Shown: positions 34,646 through 43,000 of the stretch, in pieces | Numbering within the stretch: position 1 is the first letter of the stretch | Layout of the letters: each line of letters opens with the position of its first letter | Source: Neomesorhizobium albiziae | GTDB taxonomy: Bacteria; Pseudomonadota; Alphaproteobacteria; Rhizobiales; Rhizobiaceae | DNA: 64,000 nucleotides | Direction: 5' to 3' | Assembly (NCBI RefSeq): GCF_900114255.1 | Contig: NZ_FOSL01000001.1 | Location: 124,001-188,000 of the forward strand | The notes under the pieces: model-generated | The model's database searches: none | What the model saw: only the letters and a program-made list of their open reading frames with translations | Told to the model about the DNA's origin: nothing | Made by a program: the position numbers and the translations under genes

Positions 34646-35707
34646 TTAGGCTGCCGTCGAACGAGGAACGCGCGGCAGGTTTTCCGCCAGGAAACGCCAG
34701 TCGTCCCGCTCGCCCTGACCTTCGTGCCGCTTGCCGAAGAACTGGATGATCATCTTACGGTCTGCGTCGTAGGCTTCAAGCGAGGTGATATGCCCGTCCT
34801 TGGTCGGCTTGCGCACCGCCCACAGTTCGCGGATGTGGTCGAGCCTCAGATGCAGGTGGAACGTCTCGTCGAAAATATTGATCCACGGTCCCATCGCCTT
34901 GACGTTCTGGATCGGCCCGGAATGGATCTGGATGCAACCCCGGTTGCCGACGAAACACATGATCGGGATCTGGTCCTGCACTGCGTGGCTCAGCATCGCC
35001 GCCATCGCATCGCCATCCAGCGGCCAGGCATAGTCCTGCCCGACCATGCGCACGGCATCGTGGCGGCTGAGCTTCAGCGCCTTCAGCATGCCGAAGAACT
35101 GGTGCACGTCGGTCAGCCGGCTCCAGCGGTCGCGCAGGTCCTCGACGCTGGCCGCACCCTCGGCCGCGAGATCGTCGTTCGCCGTATCGGCAACTGCTGT
35201 GCGCACCTCCTGCGACTGATCGGACGAGACCAACCGTTCGACCAGCTGCTGATAGGCGTAGAGGTTGGAGGCCGGCCGCAGATGCACCTTGTGCACGGCT
35301 TCGCCCGTTTCGTCGAAAAACTGCAGGCTGTGACGCACTCCTTCGCCGTCGCGCTTTTCGACCGCGAAGCCATGCGTCCAGGCTTTCGGGAAGATCCGCA
35401 GGTCGATCTGTTCGCCCAGCACCATGGCGTTGTGGTTGCCGGTCACCACCTTGTCGTAGACGCCGATCTTTTCGTGAACGGCGCTTTCGTTGCGGGTCAG
35501 CGCCATCACCTCTCCGACGGCCTCGAGGCCGGTCAGCACATCGTTGACGCGCGGTTCGATGCGGGTGACCCCCTCGCCGACAAACGCAGCGACAAACTCC
35601 GCTTCCGAAATGCCGAGTTGCGCGGCAAGGTCGCGCTCCCGCATTTTCGGATTGTCGGCGCGCGCCTGCTTGATCGCCTGCGGCGCGGGTTTCACCTGTG
35701 CATCCAT
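34646..35707 (-). CDS. hmuS: Hemin-degrading/trafficking factor
   Basis: The 353-residue protein has the two tandem HemS/ChuX repeats (about 20-180 and 200-350). Conserved segments are LAAQLGISEAEFVAAFVGEGV near 30, MVLGEQIDLRIFPKAW near 107 and CVGNRGCIQIHSGPIQNVK near 263. HemS-type proteins accept imported heme in the cytoplasm and pass or degrade it. It lies between hmuP and hmuT in the operon. Confidence 0.95.
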   Translation of the reverse strand: MDAQVKPAPQAIKQARADNPKMRERDLAAQLGISEAEFVAAFVGEGVTRIEPRVNDVLTGLEAVGEVMALTRNESAVHEKIGVYDKVVTGNHNAMVLGEQIDLRIFPKAWTHGFAVEKRDGEGVRHSLQFFDETGEAVHKVHLRPASNLYAYQQLVERLVSSDQSQEVRTAVADTANDDLAAEGAASVEDLRDRWSRLTDVHQFFGMLKALKLSRHDAVRMVGQDYAWPLDGDAMAAMLSHAVQDQIPIMCFVGNRGCIQIHSGPIQNVKAMGPWINIFDETFHLHLRLDHIRELWAVRKPTKDGHITSLEAYDADRKMIIQFFGKRHEGQGERDDWRFLAENLPRVPRSTAA

Positions 35708-35716
35708 TTTGGTCCC

Positions 35717-35926
35717 CTACTTGTTCAGGATCAGCTTGCCCTGCCGGGTGATCTTCAGCCGGTAGAGCGCGCCGTGGTGTTCGATGCCGATTTCGTGCTC
35801 CCCGACGAACAGCGACTGGCTGGTCAGGACACGCATCGGCTCACGCATCGGCGGCCTGCGGTTTTCGAGCGTCGGGGCCGGGCGGCGCGGGTTCTGCGGA
35901 AATTGGAATGGGTTGTGGCTGTTCAC
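35717..35926 (-). CDS. hmuP: Hemin uptake protein HmuP
   Basis: The 69-residue protein has a proline-rich N-terminus (residues 1-28) and the HmuP core VLTSQSLFVGEHEIGIEHHG then YRLKITRQGKLILNK. In Bradyrhizobium, HmuP is needed with Irr to activate expression of the heme receptor gene hmuR. Here it is the first gene of hmuPSTUV and diverges from hmuR across a 212-base gap, matching that role. Confidence 0.93.
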   Translation of the reverse strand: MNSHNPFQFPQNPRRPAPTLENRRPPMREPMRVLTSQSLFVGEHEIGIEHHGALYRLKITRQGKLILNK

Positions 35927-35973
35927 GTGACTATTCCCTCTTTTCGCGGAGCTGGCATCGGCTTGCTGGGCAT

Positions 35974-36009
35974 ATTAGTGAATCTTGAACTGAAATTCTT
36001 GACACTAAT
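35974..36009. promoter_or_regulatory. hmuP/hmuR control region with inverted repeat
   Basis: The 212-base gap 35927-36138 is AT-rich. Arms ATTAGTG (35974-35980) and CACTAAT (36003-36009) are 22 bases apart and enclose TTGAACTGAAATTCTTGA. A perfect TTGACA (35999-36004) points toward hmuR. No exact Irr box is present. The palindrome is the best candidate for iron or HmuP control. Confidence 0.5.
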
Positions 36010-36138
36010 TATCAGGTTTAATAGGGAGTGCAATACCGGAGTAATCGAGTCAACATTTTAGACACCGAGCGACGGAAATGCCAGCCAGCGAAATCGCCAG
36101 CCCGCATCGAACAACGAGAATTCTTGTGGAGATGGGAA

Positions 36139-38373
36139 ATGGGGTCTGTCGCTTTGAGGCAGAGGGCTTGGGGTATCGCGCGGGCTGAAATCGGGCAATC
36201 GCCAGCGCTTCTGAAAAAATCTATCCTGCTGGCCGGCGTTGCCGCGCTTGGCGTACTGGCCGCACCGGCGCAGGCGCAACAGGCTACACCGCAGCCCGCT
36301 GGCGCACAGCCGGCCACAGCAGGGCAGCGGGACGAACAGGCGCAAAACGAAGCTGCAAAAGATCAGTCGACCACCACGCTGGACCGCATTCTGGTGGTCA
36401 GCCGCACGGGTGAGACGTCGATCGAAAGCCTGGCCTCGACCAGCCAGGTCGACCAGGAGCAGATCGACCGGCGCATGGCCTCCACGCCAGAGCAGCTCCT
36501 GTTTGGCATTCCGGGCGTCGCCACGCAGTCTGACGCCAACCGCGCGGCCACCAGCGTCAACATCCGCGGCCTGCAGGATTTCGGCCGCGTCGCCGTCATC
36601 GTCGATGGCGCCCGTCAGAATTTCCAGCGCACCGGCCACGGCACGCAGTCGCTGCTGTGGATCGATCCCGAACTGGTCCAGCAGGTTGACGTGATACGCG
36701 GCCCGGTTGCCAACACCTACGGCTCCGGCGCAATTGGCGGCGTTGTCTTCTTCGAGACCAAGGATGCCAGCGAATTCCTGCGTCCGGGCGAAACCTGGGG
36801 CACCTCGGTCACCGGCCGCTACGACACCAATGGCCAGGGTTGGACGACCAGCGCGACCGGCGCCTACAAGTTCAACGACGTGGCCGACATTCTTGGCAAC
36901 ATCGTCTGGCGCGACTTCGACAACTACAAGGACGGTGACGGCAACGAAGTTGCAGGCTCCGGCTTCGATGTCCTGAGCGGCATGCTGAAATCGACCATCC
37001 GCCCGACCGAAAACAGCGAACTGAAGCTCGGTTGGGTCGGCGCCAATGACAGCTGGACCGAAGGCGGCAATACCTACGACATGGACGTGAAGCAGAACAC
37101 CTTCACGGCGCGCTACAACGTCACTGACGAGGACAAGAGCTGGCTCGACCTGCACGTCAACCTTGCCTACAACCAGGCCGACCTCGACCAGACCTACCGC
37201 ACCGCCGTGAGCCGCTTCAGCTCGGTGACTGGTCGGCGGATCACGCTTCCTGCCGGCTCGCAGACCACCTACGATCTCGACACCTACGGCATCGACCTTT
37301 GGAACACCTCGCGCTTCGATACCGGCGCGGTTTCGCACGAACTCACCTATGGCGGCGACTGGCTGACCGACAATGTCGACACCACCAGCCCCGAAGGCGG
37401 CAGCGACCTCTTCACCCCGTCAGGCGACCGTCGCGTTTCCGGCGCCTACGTCCAGGAAAAGCTGACCTGGGAATGGCTGGAGGTGATCGGCGCTCTCCGC
37501 TACGACAGCTACAAGCTCGACAACACCACGGGCGACGTCTCGGGAGACCGGCTGTCGCCGCGCATCACCGTCGGCGTGTCGCCGATCGAGCAGATGGGCC
37601 TCGACGGACTGCAGCTCTACAGCACCTATGCCGAGGGCTACCGTTCGCCGACACTGTCGGAAACGCTGGTCAGCGGCCTGCACCCGAACGGCGTCGTATT
37701 CCCGTTCCTGCCCAATCCCAATCTCAGGCCCGAGACCGCCAAAACCTGGGAATTCGGCGTCAATTACAGCCGCGATGGCATTTTCGCCGCCGATGACAGC
37801 CTGCGGCTCAAGGCCGCCTACTACAACAACGATGTCGACGACTACATCGCCGGCACCACCATCTCGGCCTTCATCCCAGGCGACAACTGCGTCTTCCGGC
37901 CTGGCCCCGGCGTCATTCCGGTCTGCTACCAGTACCAGAACTACGCCAACGCCGAGATCAGGGGCTTCGAGTTCGAGGGTGTCTATGATGCCGGCTGGGG
38001 GTTTGCCGGCCTTTCGGTCTCAGTCATCGACGGCCATACGCTTTCCTACACCGGCGTGACCGAAGACCTCGCCACTATCCCGTCATCGCAGGTGACCGGC
38101 CAGCTCGGCTTCCGCTTCCTGGAGGACAAGCTCACCATCGGCGGCGAGGTTCAATACAACGGCGCGCCGGAAGGCAATGCCAACGCCGAAGACTACACGC
38201 TGGTCAACGCCTTCGCGACCTACCAGGCGACCGAGAACTTCAAGGTCGACTTCCGCGCCGACAACATCTTCGACGTGAACTACACCAACCCGCTCAACGC
38301 CTCGACCACGACGGTGATCTACGAGCCGGGCGTCACGCTGAAGCTCGCCGCAACCATGCGTTTTGGAGGCTGA
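36139..38373 (+). CDS. hmuR: TonB-dependent heme/hemoglobin receptor
   Basis: The 744-residue outer-membrane receptor has a signal peptide of about 47 residues (LLAGVAALGVLAAPAQA), a TonB-box-like LDRILVVSRTGE, a plug domain (STPEQLLFGIPGVATQSD, NIRGLQDFGRVAVIVDG) and a 22-strand barrel. The heme-receptor landmarks are YRSP (EGYRSPTLSETLV) and NPNL (NPNLRPETAKTWEFG), close to the FRAP/NPDL boxes. The ATG at 36139 behind GGAG is preferred to a GTG at 36028. Three small genes follow in the same direction. Confidence 0.93.
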   Translation: MGSVALRQRAWGIARAEIGQSPALLKKSILLAGVAALGVLAAPAQAQQATPQPAGAQPATAGQRDEQAQNEAAKDQSTTTLDRILVVSRTGETSIESLASTSQVDQEQIDRRMASTPEQLLFGIPGVATQSDANRAATSVNIRGLQDFGRVAVIVDGARQNFQRTGHGTQSLLWIDPELVQQVDVIRGPVANTYGSGAIGGVVFFETKDASEFLRPGETWGTSVTGRYDTNGQGWTTSATGAYKFNDVADILGNIVWRDFDNYKDGDGNEVAGSGFDVLSGMLKSTIRPTENSELKLGWVGANDSWTEGGNTYDMDVKQNTFTARYNVTDEDKSWLDLHVNLAYNQADLDQTYRTAVSRFSSVTGRRITLPAGSQTTYDLDTYGIDLWNTSRFDTGAVSHELTYGGDWLTDNVDTTSPEGGSDLFTPSGDRRVSGAYVQEKLTWEWLEVIGALRYDSYKLDNTTGDVSGDRLSPRITVGVSPIEQMGLDGLQLYSTYAEGYRSPTLSETLVSGLHPNGVVFPFLPNPNLRPETAKTWEFGVNYSRDGIFAADDSLRLKAAYYNNDVDDYIAGTTISAFIPGDNCVFRPGPGVIPVCYQYQNYANAEIRGFEFEGVYDAGWGFAGLSVSVIDGHTLSYTGVTEDLATIPSSQVTGQLGFRFLEDKLTIGGEVQYNGAPEGNANAEDYTLVNAFATYQATENFKVDFRADNIFDVNYTNPLNASTTTVIYEPGVTLKLAATMRFGG

Positions 38374-38377
38374 TGCG

Positions 38378-38815
38378 ATGTTGAAGCCGGTGGCATTCCT
38401 CCGTGTTCTGACCGCGACGGTGGCGATGTCGCCGGCACCGGTGCTGGCGCAGGCGACCGCGCCGGCACCGGTCCTCAACCTCGAGCTCAACGCGCTGCAG
38501 CCCTCCGAAAAGGGCTGCCGCTTCACCTTCGTGGTCAACAACGGCCTTGGTGTCGAGCTCGCCAAGGCGGCTTTCGAGATTGCGCTTTTCGACGCGCGGG
38601 GCGTGGTCGACCGGCTGACCGTGCTGGATTTCAAGGAGTTGCCGGTCGGCAAGACCAAGGTCAGCCGCTTCGATCTTGCCGGCATCGACTGCGCCAAGGT
38701 TAGCCGGGTGCTGATCAACCACGCCACCGAATGCAGCGGCGCCGGAATAGAGCCTGCGGCATGCATGCGGCAGTTGAAAGCGTCGACGAAGACCGGTGTA
38801 ACGTTCGGGCTGTAG
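38378..38815 (+). CDS. Exported protein of unknown function, heme locus
   Basis: The 145-residue protein has a signal peptide (LRVLTATVAMSPAPVLAQA, cleaved near residue 25) and a compact domain with four cysteines (KGCRFTF, GIDCAKV, ATECSGAG, AACMRQL), which could form two disulfides. GGAGG is nine bases before the ATG, overlapping the end of hmuR, so it is co-translated with the receptor. Homologues of this kind are often found after heme receptors in Rhizobiales. No function is known. Confidence 0.75.
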   Translation: MLKPVAFLRVLTATVAMSPAPVLAQATAPAPVLNLELNALQPSEKGCRFTFVVNNGLGVELAKAAFEIALFDARGVVDRLTVLDFKELPVGKTKVSRFDLAGIDCAKVSRVLINHATECSGAGIEPAACMRQLKASTKTGVTFGL

Positions 38816-38943
38816 CACGCCAGCCGGCGTCACCCATCAAAGCCTGAGAGAAGCCCAAGGTCATCCCAAGCCTGACGGAAATCGGATGGCGAGGCTTTCG
38901 ACGGCATGCACACTGGATCAGTAGATACACGACAGGAGCCGAC

Positions 38944-39189
38944 ATGTTCGGATACATGAACCTGCACGCAATCGCAGCTGCACGTGGCGACGGGCTGAAG
39001 CCGGAACTGCTCGCGCTGCTCGAACGGCGACATGGCATTGCCCTGTCGTCTAACGTCGTCGCGTTGCCGCTCGAACACCAATGCGCAGGCCCTGGTCCAT
39101 CCGGCGCCGGCATGACGGCGCTGCCCGCCGGCGTTCTTGCCTTCCCGGCCCGAACCAATTTCGATAAGCCAGCAAAACGCAAGATCTGA
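38944..39189 (+). CDS. Small hypothetical protein in the heme operon (81 aa)
   Basis: The 81-residue soluble protein starts MFGYMNLHAIAAARGDGLKP and ends in a basic tail (KPAKRKI). It has a central LLALLERRHGIALSSNVVAL helix-strand, two histidines and one cysteine. CAGGAGCC precedes the ATG by about five bases, and the IsdG-like gene starts 10 bases after its stop, so it is probably co-translated with it. No domain is recognised. Confidence 0.55.
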   Translation: MFGYMNLHAIAAARGDGLKPELLALLERRHGIALSSNVVALPLEHQCAGPGPSGAGMTALPAGVLAFPARTNFDKPAKRKI

Positions 39190-39199
39190 AAGGAACGAC

Positions 39200-39514
39200 A
39201 TGTACATCGCCATGAACCGCTTCAAGGTGCAGAACGGCTCGGAACAGGCTTTCGAAGACGTCTGGAAAGGCCGCGATTCCAGCCTCTCGGAGATGAAGGG
39301 TTTCCAGCAGTTCCATCTCTTGCGCGGTCCTATCAACGAGGCCGAGGGCTACACTTTGTTCGCTTCGCACACGGTCTGGGCGTCCTACGAAGACTTCATC
39401 GCCTGGACGAAGTCGGAAAACTTCCGCGCCGCGCACAAGAACGCCGGCCAGAACAAGGTTCTCTATCTCGGCCATCCGCAATTCGAGGGCTTTTCCGTCG
39501 TCGAAGGGGCGTGA
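39200..39514 (+). CDS. IsdG-like heme-degrading monooxygenase
   Basis: The 104-residue dimeric ferredoxin-like (antibiotic biosynthesis monooxygenase) fold keeps the IsdG/HmuQ catalytic triad N6 (IAMNRF), W69 (FIAWT) and H79 (AAHKN). The W-to-H spacing of ten is the same as in IsdG. This supports reductive heme ring opening and iron release in the cytoplasm, as shown for HmuQ/HmuD of Bradyrhizobium. AAAGGAACG precedes the ATG. It is the last gene after hmuR, followed by a strong hairpin. Confidence 0.82.
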   Translation: MYIAMNRFKVQNGSEQAFEDVWKGRDSSLSEMKGFQQFHLLRGPINEAEGYTLFASHTVWASYEDFIAWTKSENFRAAHKNAGQNKVLYLGHPQFEGFSVVEGA

Positions 39515-39538
39515 GGCCGGTCGTTGCCTAATCGCAGA

Positions 39539-39578
39539 TGACAACGGGAGCGGTTTACTTCTACCGCTCCCGTTGTCA
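39539..39578. terminator. Perfect 16-bp hairpin after the heme operon
   Basis: Arms TGACAACGGGAGCGGT (39539-39554) and ACCGCTCCCGTTGTCA (39563-39578) have an eight-base loop. It ends the hmuR-side operon by position, although no T-run follows. Confidence 0.7.
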
Positions 39579-39601
39579 GTCTGTATCCAGGGGGTACAGA
39601 C
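39579..39601. promoter_or_regulatory. Second hairpin touching the DUF4160 start
   Basis: GTCTGTA (39579-39585) and TACAGAC (39595-39601) enclose TCCAGGGGG, which contains the probable ribosome site of the ATG at 39603. Folding would place the ribosome site in the loop beside the start codon. Confidence 0.5.
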
Positions 39602-39602
39602 G

Positions 39603-39848
39603 ATGCCGATAATATTCAGGCACGGGGGTTACATCTTCTTTTTCTACTCCAATGAAGGTCGCCCGCGCGAGCCGAGGCATGTTCATGTCCGGAGTAGCGG
39701 CAGCGAAGCAAAGGTCTGGCTCGAACCGCACGTGGCATTGGCTGACAACCACGGCTTTCATTCGAAGCATCTAAAGCTTATTATGGCTCACGTTGAGCTC
39801 AATCGAGCTGTTTTAATGGATGCGTGGGATGAGCATTTCGGCAACTGA
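39603..39848 (+). CDS. DUF4160 protein, putative toxin-antitoxin partner
   Basis: The 81-residue protein has the DUF4160 pattern: IIFRHGGYIFFFYSNEG, then PRHVHVRSSGSEAKVWLEP and a C-terminal HLKLIMAHVELNRAVLMDAW. The base composition is visibly lower in GC than that of its neighbours, which hints at acquisition. The following DUF2442 gene overlaps it by 20 bases. DUF4160/DUF2442 pairs are predicted type II toxin-antitoxin-like modules; which partner is toxic is not established. Confidence 0.85.
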   Translation: MPIIFRHGGYIFFFYSNEGRPREPRHVHVRSSGSEAKVWLEPHVALADNHGFHSKHLKLIMAHVELNRAVLMDAWDEHFGN

Positions 39849-40077
39849 AGTACGATTCGACGACGCATCCATGTGGGTCAGCCTGGATGACGGCCGCACG
39901 ATCGGCGTGCCACTCGCGTGGTTTCCGCGTCTGTTGAATGCTGCGCCGGCAGCGCTTCGCGACGTAGAAATCAGCCCGTTCGGCCTTCACTGGGAAAAGC
40001 TTGACGAAGACATTTCGATAGATGGGTTGCTCGCCGGGTTCGGCGACCAGACTGTCAGGCGGCCGAAGGTCGCCTGA
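39829..40077 (+). CDS. DUF2442 protein, putative toxin-antitoxin partner
   Basis: The 82-residue protein has the DUF2442 core: TEVRFDDASMWVSLDDGRTI, GVPLAWFPRLLNAAPAALRD and WEKLDEDISIDGLLAG. The ATG at 39829 lies inside the DUF4160 gene; an ATG three codons upstream is possible. The overlap implies coupled translation. It ends convergently with putA. Confidence 0.85.
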   Translation: MSISATEVRFDDASMWVSLDDGRTIGVPLAWFPRLLNAAPAALRDVEISPFGLHWEKLDEDISIDGLLAGFGDQTVRRPKVA

Positions 40078-40095
40078 CCCTACGCCACTTGTAAT

Positions 40096-43000
40096 CTAAG
40101 CCGCAGCAAGCAGACTGGCATTGCCACCCGCCGCCGTGGTGTCCACGCAGACGGCGCGTTCATGCGCATAGGCCGCCGGGTTGATGACTTCCGTCACCAG
40201 CGGCACGATCGGGCCTTTTCGCGATGCCAGCGCCTTGCGCAGCGCGCGCAACGTCTGCTCGTCCGCCGAACACGCCACCACGTCGACCGCCAGCTCTTTC
40301 AGCGTTTCGGCTCCAACCCAGCCGTCGAGCGCGGCAACCGGCAGTCCTTTTCCGGCCAGCGCCGAAAGGGCGGCGCTCGCACCCGGCGCCACCGCCAGCA
40401 CGCCATTGCCGGCGGCCAGAGCCTGTATCGCTTGCGCCAGCAGCGTCTCCGCATCCGGCCCCAGGCAAAGCACGCGGCCGCGCGGGTTCAGCATCAGCGT
40501 GTTCGCCTCGCCCGTCGGCCCGGGCAGGTCGACCGGCCCGAAATCGACGCCCGCCGCCGCCGCGATCGGCCCGGCGCCCTTGCCGCGTAGATGCTTGCGC
40601 AGGATCGCGATGCGGTCGGGCCGCGTCGCCCATCCGCCGAGCGCCGGGTCCGGCAGATGCTCGGCGAGCGTTTGCGCGGAGAGTTCTCCTGCCCCTTGTG
40701 GGGCGGGGTTAGGGGTGGAGGGATTCGCCTTCTCGGCGCTTGGTATGCCACCCACCGCCTTGCGGAAGCGTCTGAGATAATGCGGTCCGCCGGCCTTCGG
40801 CCCGGTGCCCGACAGCCCCTCGCCGCCGAATGGCTGCGAGCCGACGACCGCGCCGATCTGGTTGCGGTTGACGTAGATATTGCCGGCATGCACGCCGTCG
40901 ACAATATCCTGCACGCGCGCCTCGATGCGGGTGTGCAACCCGAAGGTCAGGCCGTAACCCTTGCGGTTGATTGAGGAAATCACCTTGCCGATGTCGTCCG
41001 CCTCGAACGTCGCGACATGCAGAACCGGCCCGAAGACCTCCTTCTCCATGTCCTCGATGCCGTTGACGCGAAACACCTGCGGCGCCACGAAACGCCCGCT
41101 GTTGGGCGCCTCGCGCTTGGCGATCAGCCTGCCCTTGGCCGCGAGCGCGGTGCTGTACGCGTCGATGGATTTTTTCGCTTCATCGTCGATCACCGGGCCG
41201 ACATCGGTCGACAGCGCCCATGGGTCGCCGATGCTCAGCGCGCCCATCGCCCCTTCCAGCATCTCCAGCATCTTCTTTTCCACGTCCTTCTGTACGTAGA
41301 GCAGGCGCAGCGCCGAGCAGCGCTGGCCGGCACTCTGGAACGACGAGGCGAGGATGTCGCGCACCGCCTGTTCAGGCAGCGCGGTGGAATCCACGATCAT
41401 GGCGTTGAGGCCACCGGTTTCGGCAATCAGCATGGCGTCGGGCGCCGCCGTCTCGGCCAGTTGCTTCTCGATCAGCTTCGCGACTTCGGTCGAGCCGGTG
41501 AAACACACGCCGGCGATGCGCTGGTCGGCCGTCAGCGGACCGCCGACCGACGGCCCGTCGCCCGGCAGAAGCTGCAGTACGTCGTCGGGAATGCCCGCCT
41601 CGCGCAGCAACGTTACTGCGCGCGCCGCAATCAGTGGCGTCTGTTCGGCCGGCTTGGCAATCACCGTATTGCCGGTGACGAGTGCTGCCGCGATCTGGCC
41701 GGTAAAGATCGCCAGCGGGAAATTCCACGGTGAGATGCAGACGATGACGCCGCGAGCCTGCGTGCCCGCCTCCGCCTTCTCGGCCTCGGACGCATAGTAA
41801 CGCAGGAAGTCGACCGCCTCGCGTACCTCGGCGACACCGTCGGCCAGCGTCTTGCCGGCCTCGCGGGTCGCCAGCGCGAAGAACTCGACGGCGTTCGCCT
41901 CGTAGAGATCGGCGGCGCGGCTGAGCATCGCGGCGCGCTGCGCGACGGGTTTGGCGGCCCAGGCCGGCTGTGCCGCGACCGCGGCTTTCACCGCCACCGC
42001 CACCTGGCTGGCTTTCGCCTCATGCACGGTGCCGACGATATCCCCGGGCTTGGACGGATTGGCGATCTTGCGCGCCGAGCCGTAGCCGGCAGCGCGCGTC
42101 ATCGGCTTCGCCGTCCAGAAATCTTGGCCCGCAAAAGCCGCCCGCGCCTTCTCGATCTTCTCCAGCGTGTTGACGTCGGTGATGTCCCAGCCCTGCGAAT
42201 TCGGCCGCCCGGCGCCGAAGATCGCTAGAGGCTTCGCGATATTGGGATTGGCGGCCGGGCCCTGCACCTCGATCGCTTCCAGCGGGTCGCGCGCGATGTC
42301 CTCCGCCTGCACCTCCTCGTCGGTAATCTGGTGCACGAAAGAGGAATTGGCGCCGTTTTCCAGCAGTCGGCGCACCAGATAGGCCAAGAGGTCGGAATGC
42401 GCGCCGACCGGCGCATAGATGCGGCAGCGCGAACCTTCCGCCTTGCGCACCGTCTCGTGCAGCGCTTCGCCCATGCCGTGCAGGCGCTGGAATTCGAAGC
42501 AGTCGCGGTCCGGCGCCATCGCCAGCACCGCCGCCACCGTATGCGCGTTGTGCGTGGCGAACTGCGGATAGATGCGGTCGGTCATCCCCAGCAGCTTCCT
42601 GGCATTGGCGATGTAGGAAACGTCGGTATTGGCCTTGCGGGTGAAGACGGGATAGCCAGCAAGCCCCATCGTCTGGGCGCGCTTGATCTCCGTATCCCAA
42701 TACGCGCCCTTGACGAGGCGCACCATGATCCTGCGGTCGAGCTTTTCGGCCAGCGCATGGAGCCAGTCGATGGCAAAGGCCGCGCGCGGCCCATAGGCCT
42801 GGACGACGACGCCGAACCCATCCCAGCCCTCAAGTTCGGAGCTGGCGAGCACCCTTTCGATGACGTCGAGCGAAAGGTCGAGCCGGTCCGCTTCCTCCGC
42901 GTCGATGTTGAGCCCCATGCGGGCGTCGCGCGCCGCGATGCACAGGCCGAGCAGCCGCTCGGCCATCACCGGCAGCATGGTCTCCTTCTGCGCCACCTCG

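Noticed and set aside
33737-36061. A 774-codon plus-strand open frame across hmuT, hmuS and hmuP
   Set aside because: It covers three well-matched heme genes on the other strand and has no recognisable domain; it is a codon-bias shadow.
36028-36138. Upstream GTG start for hmuR at 36028
   Set aside because: It adds 37 charged residues before the signal peptide, while the ATG at 36139 has a good ribosome site and a proper signal sequence.
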